From the NCBI RefSeq assembly GCF_000320405.1, contig NZ_KB291625.1:1-56078 (forward strand): 56,078 nt of DNA, read 5' to 3'. The notes below the pieces were generated by a model, which saw nothing but the letters and a program-made list of their open reading frames with translations, did no database searches and had not been told where the DNA came from. The stretch is from Clostridium celatum DSM 1785. Its GTDB lineage: Bacteria > Bacillota > Clostridia > Clostridiales > Clostridiaceae. The number at the start of each line of letters is the position of its first letter. Position 1 is the first letter of the stretch. The position numbers were made by a program, and so were the translations under genes. Shown here one piece after another: positions 46,389 through 56,051 of this stretch.

Positions 46389-47237
46389 GTGGGAGCAGCT
46401 GGACTTATAGAAATAAAAAGAAGAATAAAGTCTGTTGAAAGCACTAGAAAAATAACTAAAGCTATGGGGCTTGTTGCCACTTCTAAATTGAGGAAAGTAA
46501 GAAAAGAACTTATAGCTAATGAGCAATATTCAAATATGTGTAAAGAAGTTATAAATGAAGTGATTTCTAGTATTCCAGAAGGTTATGAATCAATTTATTT
46601 TAATGAAAATAATGGAGATAAACTATATATTGTATTAACTTCAGACACAGGGTTATGTGCAGGATATAACAATAACGTAGCATTAATCTTAAGTAATAGA
46701 TTGATAAAAGAAAGCAATGAATCTAAGGTTTTAGTTGTAGGAAGTAAAGGAATTTCTTACTTATCACGTTATGGCGTAGATACATTTAATGAATATGTAG
46801 ATTTGCCTGATATACCAGCAACTAAAGATATAAATAAAATATATAATGATGCCATATATTTATATGAAAAAGGTGAAGTTTCTGAAGTAAATATAGTATA
46901 TACAAAGTTTATATCACCAGTTAAGCAAGAAGTTCTAATAGAAAAGATTCTACCAATAAAAAAGGATAGAAATTTAGGAACAGAATATATAATAGAACCG
47001 AGTGTAGAAGAAGTTTTAAAAAATTCTATGGATATGTATTTAAAGAGTCAACTTAAGACTTGCATGCTTAGTGCTAAAGCAAGTGAGCATAGTGCAAGAA
47101 TGACAGCTATGGATGGAGCAACAGAAAATGCAAATGACTTATTACAAGAATTAAGTATTAAATTCAATAGAATTAGACAGGGAATTATAACTCAAGAAAT
47201 TTCAGAAATTGTTGGTGGAGCTGAAGCTCAAAAGTAG
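46389..47237 (+). CDS. atpG: ATP synthase F1 subunit gamma
   Basis: Central rotor shaft, 282 residues, with the N-terminal helix IEIKRRIKSVESTRKITKAM, the mid domain LTSDTGLCAGYNNNV and the C-terminal helix SARMTAMDGATENANDLL. The start is GTG at 46389, preceded by AGGAGG at the proper distance. It follows atpA by 38 bases. Confidence 0.96.
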   Translation: MGAAGLIEIKRRIKSVESTRKITKAMGLVATSKLRKVRKELIANEQYSNMCKEVINEVISSIPEGYESIYFNENNGDKLYIVLTSDTGLCAGYNNNVALILSNRLIKESNESKVLVVGSKGISYLSRYGVDTFNEYVDLPDIPATKDINKIYNDAIYLYEKGEVSEVNIVYTKFISPVKQEVLIEKILPIKKDRNLGTEYIIEPSVEEVLKNSMDMYLKSQLKTCMLSAKASEHSARMTAMDGATENANDLLQELSIKFNRIRQGIITQEISEIVGGAEAQK

Positions 47238-48647
<1,410 letters not shown>

Positions 48648-48657
48648 GAGTAGTATT

Positions 48658-49053
48658 ATGGCAAAGTCAATGAAATTAAATATTATAACGCCAGGTAGGG
48701 AAGTTATAAAAGAAGATATAATAAGCCTAATAACATCTGAAAGTGATGGGAAGATTGAAATATTAGCTAATCACGTACCTATTATTGCATCTACAATTCC
48801 TACAATAAGTAGTTATAAAACAGAAGATGGACAGATTAAAAAGTTTTTTACATCTCAAGGAATTATATATATAAAAAATAATGAATTGAATTTTTGTTGT
48901 GATTCTTTAAATTTTAAGGAAGAAATAGATATAGAGAGAGCCGAGAAATCTAGAGATAGAGCTATTGAAAGGTTAAAATCAAAAAAAGATATAGATGTAG
49001 AGAGAGCTAAAAGGTCTCTGGCGAGAGCTTTAGCTAGATTGGAATTAAAGTAA
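48658..49053 (+). CDS. atpC: ATP synthase F1 subunit epsilon
   Basis: Rotor subunit of 131 residues: N-terminal beta sandwich (KLNIITPGREVIKEDIISLI, LANHVPIIASTI) and C-terminal two-helix part (ERAEKSRDRAIERLKSKK, then ERAKRSLARALARLELK) that can insert into the head to inhibit ATP hydrolysis. It is the last gene of the operon, and a terminator follows after 7 bases. Confidence 0.95.
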   Translation: MAKSMKLNIITPGREVIKEDIISLITSESDGKIEILANHVPIIASTIPTISSYKTEDGQIKKFFTSQGIIYIKNNELNFCCDSLNFKEEIDIERAEKSRDRAIERLKSKKDIDVERAKRSLARALARLELK

Positions 49054-49060
49054 TATTATA

Positions 49061-49097
49061 AAAAGAACTAATACGTAAATGTATTAGTTCTTTTTTT
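49061..49097 (+). terminator. terminator of the atp operon
   Basis: Perfect 14-bp stem AAAAGAACTAATAC / GTATTAGTTCTTTT with a 6-base loop, then TTT. Confidence 0.93.
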
Positions 49098-49263
49098 GTA
49101 TGTAAAATTTTATTGAAATTAGTACAAATAATAGTGTTTTATAAAAATTTTAGAGTAAAGAGAACTATTAAGGGGGATGTTTAATATATTATAATATACT
49201 ATTTATTTAGTATAAAAAAAGAATAGTTGGACAATAATTTAGAGGAAAGGCAGGGGAGTTTAT

Positions 49264-49902
49264 ATGAAAAAAAGCTTTTATATATTTCTTTTAATCTTTT
49301 CTCTATTATCTATTAATGGAAGAGAATATAGATGTGAAATTGAGAATTATTCTTTTAATATTATTGAAAAATACTTTATGGAAGAGTGTGATTTTATTCA
49401 AAATGGTCTTAAGGTAGAATACACTACAAGAGAATCAAGAGTAAATGAATATCAAAGAATACTTGAAGCGTTGTTTAAAGATAATTTATATGTAAAAGAA
49501 GAAAAAAACAGTATTTCTGCTTATAGTGAAAATATTAATTATAGTGTTAAATTTGTACAAGATAATGAAATATTAAAAGTAGAGATTGTAATTTTAAACA
49601 CGGATAAAACAGTTAATAAAATAAATTTAGAAAAGCTAGTAAAAAATATAAAGAGTAGTGAAACTATAGATGAAAGATATTTTTCGTTTATTAAGGGTAA
49701 GATAAGTAATGATAGTAATGATATATTTAATAAAATAGAAGAAAATTTATATGAAGATTCAATTAAAGTTGCAGAAATTAATAATGGATACTCTATAAAG
49801 GCAACTATGAAGGATAATGAAATGATAAATATTGGAAAGGTTAATTACGATACAGGTTCATATTTAATTATTGGAACCCCGATAATTTTCATAACATACT
49901 AA
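49264..49902 (+). CDS. ywmB: YwmB-like exported protein
   Basis: This 212-residue protein has a hydrophobic N-terminal segment (residues 4-19), probably an export signal, and a mixed alpha/beta body. It is weakly conserved. The call rests on position between the atp operon and murA-spoIID, where Firmicutes have YwmB (TATA-box-binding-like fold), and on size. YwmB has no firm function, and its place next to murA and spoIID points to envelope or spore biology. Stop 49902 is 21 bases before the murA start, so it is probably co-transcribed with murA. Confidence 0.65.
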   Translation: MKKSFYIFLLIFSLLSINGREYRCEIENYSFNIIEKYFMEECDFIQNGLKVEYTTRESRVNEYQRILEALFKDNLYVKEEKNSISAYSENINYSVKFVQDNEILKVEIVILNTDKTVNKINLEKLVKNIKSSETIDERYFSFIKGKISNDSNDIFNKIEENLYEDSIKVAEINNGYSIKATMKDNEMINIGKVNYDTGSYLIIGTPIIFITY

Positions 49903-49923
49903 CAATAAATTATGGAGGATAAT

Positions 49924-51186
49924 ATGGAAAAGATTATAGTTAAAGGTGGAAGAGAGCTTCATGGTGAAGTTGATATAAGTATTGCGAAAAATTCAGTATT
50001 ACCAATAATAGTTGCGACTATTTTAAATCCGACAGAGATTACATTAAATAAGGTACCAGTGTTAGAGGACGTAATAGTTTTAATAAATTTATTAAGAGAA
50101 TTACAATGTGAAGTAGATTTTTCGCCTATAACAGGGGAATTAAGAATAAATACATCTAATTTAAAAGAATTAGATCCTAATAGTGAATTGATAAGAAAGA
50201 TGAGAGCTTCATTTTTAATTATGGGGCCAATGTTAGCTAGATTTGGAAGATGTAAAATATCTATGCCAGGAGGATGCAACATAGGAAGTAGACCGATAGA
50301 CTTACATTTAAAAGGATTTAAAAACTTAGGAATAGAATCAGAAATAGGATATGGATATGTTGAAGCTAAAACAGAGAGAATTGTAGGCAATAGAATATAT
50401 TTAGATTTTCCTTCAGTTGGAGCTACAGAAAATATAATGATGGCAGCAGTATTAGCAGATGGAGATACAATAATAGAAAATGCAGCTGAAGAACCAGAAA
50501 TATGGGATTTAGCTAGATTTTTAAATAGCATGGGGGCTAAAATTGAAGGCGCTGGATATGGGAAAATAACTATTCATGGAGTTAATGAATTAAAGAGACC
50601 TAAGCCATTCACACCTATATTTGATAGAATTGAAGCTGGAACATTTATGGTTGCAGCTGCAATAACAAATAGCAAAATAACCATTAATGGTGTTAATGAA
50701 GAACATTTAATGCCTACTCTTGAAAAATTAAAGGAAATAGGGGTGCAATGTACAATAACAGGAGAAAAAATGTTTGTTGATGGGACATTAAGAAAAAATT
50801 CTGTAGATATAAAAACTATGCCATATCCAGGATTTCCAACAGATATGCAACCACAAATAATGGCGTTATTGTCATTAACTAAAGGGGTTAGTGTAATAAC
50901 AGAAACAGTATTTGAAAATAGATTTATGCATGTTGGAGAATTAGGAAGATTAGGTGCAAATATAAAGATAGATGGAAGAGTAGCTATTGTAGATGGAGTA
51001 AGTAACCTTACTGGATGTGAAGTTAAAGCTACAGATTTAAGGGCTGGAGCAGCTATGATTTTAGCTGGGCTTGCAGCTAATGGTCAAACAGAGATAGGAG
51101 ATATTTATCATATAGATAGAGGATATACAAATATAGAAGAAAAATTTAGAAATTTAGGGGCAGATATTTATAGGGTTCATAGGTAA
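49924..51186 (+). CDS. murA: UDP-N-acetylglucosamine 1-carboxyvinyltransferase MurA
   Basis: MurA adds enolpyruvate to UDP-GlcNAc, the first committed step of peptidoglycan synthesis. From ATG 49924 it has 420 residues. The frame also opens at ATG 49912, but that codon is part of the ribosome site ATGGAGGAT, so the downstream start is right. The catalytic cysteine is in SMPGGCNIGSRPIDLHLKG (about 113), the residue attacked by fosfomycin. RASFLIMGPMLARFGR and the C-terminal DLRAGAAMILAGLAANGQT are conserved. In Bacilli this paralogue (murAA) likewise lies next to spoIID. Confidence 0.95.
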   Translation: MEKIIVKGGRELHGEVDISIAKNSVLPIIVATILNPTEITLNKVPVLEDVIVLINLLRELQCEVDFSPITGELRINTSNLKELDPNSELIRKMRASFLIMGPMLARFGRCKISMPGGCNIGSRPIDLHLKGFKNLGIESEIGYGYVEAKTERIVGNRIYLDFPSVGATENIMMAAVLADGDTIIENAAEEPEIWDLARFLNSMGAKIEGAGYGKITIHGVNELKRPKPFTPIFDRIEAGTFMVAAAITNSKITINGVNEEHLMPTLEKLKEIGVQCTITGEKMFVDGTLRKNSVDIKTMPYPGFPTDMQPQIMALLSLTKGVSVITETVFENRFMHVGELGRLGANIKIDGRVAIVDGVSNLTGCEVKATDLRAGAAMILAGLAANGQTEIGDIYHIDRGYTNIEEKFRNLGADIYRVHR

Positions 51187-51218
51187 AATATTTACTTAAA
51201 GATAATAAAGAGTTGTTA

Positions 51219-51308
51219 AAAGGCTGGATCGAAATTAAATATGAAGTAATATTATTTATAAGTTTTAATAAATAATATTACTTCATATGGTATTTTGATA
51301 CAGTCTTT
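51219..51308. repeat. 90-base near-perfect inverted repeat after murA (MITE-like or large hairpin)
   Basis: The outer arms 51219-51235 and 51292-51308 pair over 17 positions with two G-U and one mismatch. After a 3 x 3 internal loop, inner arms 51239-51258 and 51269-51288 pair perfectly over 20 bp around a 10-base loop. The outer arm ends (AAAGGCTGGATC... / ...GATACAGTCTTT) resemble terminal inverted repeats of some transposons. No clean T tract follows. It may serve as murA terminator or be a small mobile repeat. Confidence 0.65.
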
Positions 51309-51394
51309 ATCTATGGATTTTAATATGTATAAAATTAGAATTATTTAACAGATTAAAACATATATATAGATGTATAAATGTCTTAGGAGGGGCT

Positions 51395-52447
51395 ATGAAA
51401 AAAAATAATAAATATATAAATAAGTTTAATCCATTAATATATACAACAATATTAATATTAATTTTTATGATTATAATACCTATGATGATAATGGGAAATA
51501 ACTCAGTAAGTGCTGGGAAAATTGAAGTTGCAAATGGAGATGACGCAATTCAAACTATGGAAAGTAATGAAACAAAAGTATCTATAAATTCAAAAAATAC
51601 AGTATCAATATACATAACTTTAGAAGATAGAATAGAAGAGGTTGATTTAGAAGACTATGTCTGTGGAGTTATTGCAAATGAAATGCCAGTAAGTTTTAAT
51701 GTTGAGGCATTAAAAGCTCAAGCAATTGCTAGTAGAACTTATGTAGTTAGTAAAATGATAAATAAATGCTCTATTGGAAATGGTGCAGATATTTGTGATT
51801 CTACGCATTGTCAAGTGTATTCATCAAAGGAAAAGGTTTTTCAAAAATGGGGAGAGATAAATTCAGATGAATATTGGAACAAAATAAAAGAGGCAGTTGA
51901 TGAGACTAAAGGAAAGGTATTAACATATAATAATGAGTTGGTTTTATATCCTCAATTCTTTTCAACTAGTTCTGGAAAGACCGAAAGTTCTGTAGATGTT
52001 AATGGAAATGACATACCATATCTTAAATCAGTAGATAGCTTAGGGGAAGAAATAGCACCTAAGTTTACCAGTGTAAAGGAAGTTGCTATACAAGAATTAA
52101 TATCAACAATAAACTCTAAATATCCTAATAGTGGTTTGAATGAAAGTAATGTTGCTGACAGTATAGAAGTTTTATCTAGAAGTGATGCTGGTGGAGTTAT
52201 TGAGATTGAATTAGGAAATCAAAAAGTAAGGGGAAGTGAATTTAGATTTTTGGTTGGATTAAACTCAACTAATTTTGATTATTCAATAGATGGAAATAAA
52301 ATAATATTTAATTGTAAGGGGTATGGCCATGGAATTGGTATGAGCCAGTGGGGCGCTAATGTGATGGGCAAGAATGGTAGTACTTATGAAGAAATATTAA
52401 AACACTACTATACAGGTGTAGAAATAAATGACTTAACATTTAACTAA
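51395..52447 (+). CDS. spoIID: stage II sporulation protein D (SpoIID)
   Basis: SpoIID is a membrane-anchored lytic transglycosylase that, with SpoIIM and SpoIIP, cuts septal peptidoglycan during engulfment. The 350 residues start with a membrane segment (about 13-36). The catalytic region is VIANEMPVSFNVEALKAQ (Glu in ANEMP, about 98-115), followed by AIASRTYVV. The conserved CDSTHCQVY lies near residue 136, and GYGHGIGMSQWGANVMGK near 310. Full length. It lies in the usual order murA - spoIID - spoIIQ. Confidence 0.95.
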   Translation: MKKNNKYINKFNPLIYTTILILIFMIIIPMMIMGNNSVSAGKIEVANGDDAIQTMESNETKVSINSKNTVSIYITLEDRIEEVDLEDYVCGVIANEMPVSFNVEALKAQAIASRTYVVSKMINKCSIGNGADICDSTHCQVYSSKEKVFQKWGEINSDEYWNKIKEAVDETKGKVLTYNNELVLYPQFFSTSSGKTESSVDVNGNDIPYLKSVDSLGEEIAPKFTSVKEVAIQELISTINSKYPNSGLNESNVADSIEVLSRSDAGGVIEIELGNQKVRGSEFRFLVGLNSTNFDYSIDGNKIIFNCKGYGHGIGMSQWGANVMGKNGSTYEEILKHYYTGVEINDLTFN

Positions 52448-52461
52448 TAATATAAATTATG

Positions 52462-52500
52462 AAAGATCTCTATTTATATAGAGGTCTTTTTGTTTTTTTA
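52462..52500 (+). terminator. terminator of spoIID
   Basis: 12-bp stem AAAGATCTCTAT / ATAGAGGTCTTT (one G-U) with a TTAT loop, followed by TTGTTTTTTT. Confidence 0.9.
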
Positions 52501-52584
52501 TGGCGAAATTTGATGCAAAAAAATAAATGAATATATGAATTAAATTATATAACAAGGCAAGAATACAAGAAAGGAGGTGTTTAA

Positions 52585-53418
52585 ATGGATAAAAATAATA
52601 AAGTAAAGGACTTTTTTAGAAGGGAGGGCTTTTACTTAGTTCTATTTATTTGTTTATGTATTGTTGCTACTGTAGCTGCTTTTACAATTAAAAATAATTC
52701 AACAGCTAAGGAGCAAAGCCAATCAAATAATGAATTTACAATGAATACAGAAGAGGCTACTTCAGATGAGTCTTTTGAGTTTCAAAAGAGAAATGCAGAG
52801 AGAGTTGAAAATAATGATGCTTTAGTTGAAGAAAACAACACTGAAGAAAATGAAGTAGCAGAAAATACTAATGAGGTAGAAGAAATTACTGATGAAGTAG
52901 CAGAAGTTAATGAAACAGAGGAAAATGGGGAAATAGCAGAAGTTGAAAGTGAAGATGAATATGTTGATGTATCATCAACAACAGATGTTATGTTTGCATT
53001 ACCTATAGATGTTAATGCAGATGCTATTTCAAGAAAGTTTGGAACTATGGTAAGAACATATGAGGATGAAAGTAGAACAGAGGATAATACTAGAAGAGGA
53101 ATTGATTTAAATGCAGCTGTAGGAACTGTTGTAAAAGCAGCAGCAGAAGGTAAGGTTGAAGAAGTATCAAAGAATACAACTGATGGAAATTATATTGTTA
53201 TTTCACACGCAAATGGATTAAAAACAAAATATGCAAATTTAAGTGATGAAGTATATGTTGCAGTTGGAGATACAGTAGAAGAAGGTACTGAAATAGGTAC
53301 AGTTGGAAATAGTTCAGGTATATTTACAGCTCAAATTTGTGGAGATGTATTAAATCTTCAAGTTCAAGATGCAAATGGTAATGATGTAGATCCTGAAGCA
53401 TATTTTAATTTTCAATAA
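52585..53418 (+). CDS. spoIIQ: SpoIIQ-like forespore protein with degenerate LytM (M23) domain
   Basis: SpoIIQ sits in the forespore membrane and binds SpoIIIAH of the mother cell during engulfment. The 277 residues show one membrane helix (15-36), a Glu/Asn-rich acidic linker (about 45-130) and a LytM domain (about 137-277). The zinc ligands of active LytM enzymes are mostly gone: the HxGxD site reads RRGID (Arg171 for His, Asp174 kept) and HLHFEV reads VLNLQV (Asn257). His208 in ISHANG remains. So it should bind rather than cut, as in B. subtilis and unlike C. difficile SpoIIQ. It lies between spoIID and spoIIID. Confidence 0.9.
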   Translation: MDKNNKVKDFFRREGFYLVLFICLCIVATVAAFTIKNNSTAKEQSQSNNEFTMNTEEATSDESFEFQKRNAERVENNDALVEENNTEENEVAENTNEVEEITDEVAEVNETEENGEIAEVESEDEYVDVSSTTDVMFALPIDVNADAISRKFGTMVRTYEDESRTEDNTRRGIDLNAAVGTVVKAAAEGKVEEVSKNTTDGNYIVISHANGLKTKYANLSDEVYVAVGDTVEEGTEIGTVGNSSGIFTAQICGDVLNLQVQDANGNDVDPEAYFNFQ

Positions 53419-53426
53419 TATTTAAT

Positions 53427-53463
53427 ATTAGTGTTAGGAGGGGGATAAACTCCTAACACTAAT
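53427..53463 (+). terminator. hairpin after spoIIQ
   Basis: Perfect 14-bp stem ATTAGTGTTAGGAG / CTCCTAACACTAAT with a 9-base loop. The following bases (AAAATGTTTTT) are a delayed T tract. Confidence 0.7.
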
Positions 53464-53528
53464 AAAATGTTTTTATAATGATATTTTAATTTAATAATAA
53501 AATAGATAAGATATGAGGAGGTAGCGTA

Positions 53529-53852
53529 TTGAAAGACTATATAGAGGAAAGAGTATTAGAGGTAGCTCAATATATAATAGATTCAAAAGCTACAATAAGG
53601 AAAACTGCCAAAGTATTTGGGGTAAGTAAAAGTACAATTCATAAAGATATGACCGAGAGATTGCCTAAAATTAATCCAGCTATTGCAGAACAAACTCATC
53701 TAATATTAGAGCTTAATAAGTCAGAGAGACATATTAGAGGTGGAAAAGCAACTAAAATGAAATATAAGGTTGAAAACTTAAAAGATCAAATGGAAAATAA
53801 AATGGAAAAAGCGGAAAATGAAGGTGATTTAAAATATAAAGCTATTGAATGA
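53529..53852 (+). CDS. spoIIID: sporulation transcription regulator SpoIIID
   Basis: This small DNA-binding regulator modifies sigma-E and sigma-K gene expression in the mother cell. The 107 residues include the helix-turn-helix TIRKTAKVFGVSKSTIHKDM (about 22-41), then ERLPKINPAIAEQ and the basic C-terminal HIRGGKATKMKYK. It is somewhat longer than the 93 residues of B. subtilis because of a charged tail. Start is TTG 53529 with GAGGAGGT upstream. The next gene is mbl, as in Bacillus. Confidence 0.96.
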   Translation: MKDYIEERVLEVAQYIIDSKATIRKTAKVFGVSKSTIHKDMTERLPKINPAIAEQTHLILELNKSERHIRGGKATKMKYKVENLKDQMENKMEKAENEGDLKYKAIE

Positions 53853-53938
53853 TATTTCCAATACATATATAATGAGAGAGTAATAAATTGTAGAAAAATT
53901 GATTATTTTGAAATTATTATATGTTGTAGGAGGATAAG

Positions 53939-54973
53939 ATGTGGTTTTGGAGAAGTAGTAATGACATTGGAATAGATTTAGGTACAGCAACGGTTCTTGT
54001 TTATGTTAAAGGTAAAGGGATTTTATTAAAGGAGCCATCAGTTGTAGCTATAAATAAAAGTAATAACAAAATTTTAGCTGTTGGAGAAGAGGCTAGAAAA
54101 ATGATAGGAAGAACACCAGGAAATATAGTGGCTGTTCGTCCACTTAGAGATGGAGTTATATCAGATTATGATGTTACAGAAAAAATGCTTAAAGAATTTA
54201 TAAAAAAAGCATGTGGTAAAGGAAGAGTTATTGCGCCTAATGTTATGGTTTGTGTTCCTTCTCAAGCTACTGAAGTAGAAAAGAGAGCTGTAATAGATGC
54301 TACAATGAACTCAGGAGCAAAAAAAGTACATCTTATTGAAGAACCTTTAGCGGCTGCAATTGGAGCTGGTTTAGATATAACCAAGCCTAATGGCCATATG
54401 ATAGTTGATATCGGTGGTGGAACAACAGATATAGCTGTAATATCATTAGGTGGAGTAGTTATTAGAGAATCCATTAAAATAGCTGGAGATAAATTTGATG
54501 AGGCTATAATTAGATATGTAAGAAATAAGTATAAAATTTTGATTGGTGAGAAAACAGCTGAAGATCTAAAGGTTTCAGTTGGATCTGTATTTAAAGGATC
54601 AAGAAATCTTTCTACATCAATAAAGGGTAGAAACTTAATTACAGGATTACCAGATGAAAAAATTATAGCAACAGAAGAATTAAGAGAAGCTTTATTAGAA
54701 CCAGTATCAATAATTGTAGAAGGTGTAAAGACAGTATTAGAAAAGACGCCACCAGAATTATCTGCTGATATAATAGAAAGAGGAATATTAATGACAGGTG
54801 GAGGATCGCTTTTAGATGGGCTTGATAAGCTTATAGAATTCAATACAGGTATAAATGTTAATATTGCTAATAATTCTATAGAAGCTGTTGCTCTTGGAAC
54901 AGGTCAAGTATTAACTTATATAGGAAAATTAGATAGTAAAAATATAAATGGTGAAATATCATTAATAGATTAA
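53939..54973 (+). CDS. mbl: rod-shape determining actin-like protein (MreB/Mbl)
   Basis: This bacterial actin guides lateral cell-wall synthesis. The 344 residues show DIGIDLGTATVLVYVKGKGI (phosphate 1), HMIVDIGGGTTDIAVISLGG (phosphate 2, about 155-174) and ILMTGGGSLLDGLDKL (adenosine site, about 284). An amphipathic N terminus MWFWRSS may aid membrane contact. The symbol mbl is chosen from its place after spoIIID; by sequence alone mreB would fit as well. A bidirectional terminator follows. Confidence 0.9.
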   Translation: MWFWRSSNDIGIDLGTATVLVYVKGKGILLKEPSVVAINKSNNKILAVGEEARKMIGRTPGNIVAVRPLRDGVISDYDVTEKMLKEFIKKACGKGRVIAPNVMVCVPSQATEVEKRAVIDATMNSGAKKVHLIEEPLAAAIGAGLDITKPNGHMIVDIGGGTTDIAVISLGGVVIRESIKIAGDKFDEAIIRYVRNKYKILIGEKTAEDLKVSVGSVFKGSRNLSTSIKGRNLITGLPDEKIIATEELREALLEPVSIIVEGVKTVLEKTPPELSADIIERGILMTGGGSLLDGLDKLIEFNTGINVNIANNSIEAVALGTGQVLTYIGKLDSKNINGEISLID

Positions 54974-54997
54974 AATATAATAAATATTTACAAATAA

Positions 54998-55030
54998 AAA
55001 AAGCTAGAAAACAAAATGTTCTAGCTTTAT
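54998..55030. terminator. bidirectional terminator between mbl and yyaC
   Basis: Perfect 10-bp stem AAAGCTAGAA / TTCTAGCTTT with a 9-base loop, A run on the left, TATTTTATT on the right. Confidence 0.88.
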
Positions 55031-55557
55031 TTTATTATAGTATTTAAGTAATAAGCATGAATTAAGCCATGAGATATAACTTTAGCCATTTCAAAAACTA
55101 AGTGAAGTCGAATACTTCTAGAAGTAAAGAATTCAGCATTATCACTTGAATCAATAATACCAATTATAGAAGCAACACCGACATCAGGAAGAGATTTTCC
55201 AACACCTTTTCCAGGGTGAATAGGATAATCCCGTGTATGAATTTCACCTATAGATTTTGCGTCACCCAAGCAAGCATCAATACCAATAATTGAAGAGGTA
55301 GGATGAAGTTTATTTATTTCAGCTAATCTTTTATCTAAATTTAATGCGTGAATAGGGTTTTGTAGCGTTCCATAAATTGGCAATGGGAAATTATGATCTT
55401 CTAAAAAGGTACCTACTAAAGGACCAAGGCAATCACCAACACATTTATCAGTGCCAATACAAACTATAATACTATCATTATTAATATATTTTCTCATAAA
55501 TTCAGCAATCTCATAATATGCTAAATTAGATTTATAGTTAAATTTTCTTTTTATCAA
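55027..55557 (-). CDS. yyaC: YyaC family putative spore protease
   Basis: This 176-residue DUF1256 protein is related to the germination protease fold. It shows IIVCIGTDKCVGDCLGPLVG (about 31-50), GIDACLGDAKSIGEI (about 92-106) and the loop PGKGVGKSLPDVGVASIIGI. In B. subtilis YyaC is sporulation-controlled; its exact substrate is unknown. It is convergent with mbl and its start is preceded by GGGGGAAT on the minus strand. No signal peptide, so it acts in the cytosol of forespore or mother cell. Confidence 0.88.
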   Translation of the reverse strand: MIKRKFNYKSNLAYYEIAEFMRKYINNDSIIVCIGTDKCVGDCLGPLVGTFLEDHNFPLPIYGTLQNPIHALNLDKRLAEINKLHPTSSIIGIDACLGDAKSIGEIHTRDYPIHPGKGVGKSLPDVGVASIIGIIDSSDNAEFFTSRSIRLHLVFEMAKVISHGLIHAYYLNTIIK

Positions 55558-55950
55558 ATAATTCCCCCCTTGATCACTATATAGTTTAAAGAAATAAGTA
55601 GTAATGCTTAGTATATAAAACTTAAGTGATAGTAATATTGATAAATTAAATTAAATTAAATGTTGTTGATGTTAAATATATAGAATGATACTTCCATTAA
55701 TATATATGATTATATGATGAAGAATATAATTTTAAATGAATAAAATATTTCTTTATTAATAAAATAAGAAATACTAACACAAAATGTTACTAATTAAATT
55801 AAGTATATTAAATGAATTATTATAGAAAGTTACATTTATATTTTAAATTTAATTATGATAAGCAAAATAAAATAAGAAAAACACATTAAATAAGAGTAAA
55901 TAAAAGAAAAACGTAGAAAATGAAAAATAAAATCGATAAACAATAAAATT
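55558..55950. other. A+T-rich intergenic region without a gene
   Basis: About 390 bases with no coding frame that has a ribosome site, no RNA gene and no clear repeat. It precedes a tRNA promoter. Confidence 0.5.
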
Positions 55951-55956
55951 TAGGAG

Positions 55957-55985
55957 TTGAAAAAACAAGATAATGACTATATACT
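55957..55985 (+). promoter_or_regulatory. promoter of the tRNA operon at the window end
   Basis: TTGAAA at 55957-55962, 17-bp spacer, TATACT at 55980-55985. The predicted transcript starts near 55992 and first holds a small hairpin region (TTGTC 55991-55995 with GACAA 56022-56026, and inside it TTCG / CGAA), then the tRNA at 56052. Confidence 0.65.
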
Positions 55986-56051
55986 AGTCTTTGTCAGTTC
56001 GGTAACACGAAGTTAAAGGACGACAAGTTATTAATTATATAAAGTTTAAAT

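Noticed and set aside
54262..54843. 193-residue minus-strand frame opposite mbl
   Set aside because: Shadow of a highly conserved actin gene, with no start signals or family resemblance. The same holds for the minus-strand frame inside murA (49959-50531).
55990..56030. Remnant of a 5S rRNA gene
   Set aside because: AACACGAAGTTAA resembles the 5S segment AACACGGAAGTTAA, but the match ends after about 14 bases and the other conserved 5S parts are missing.
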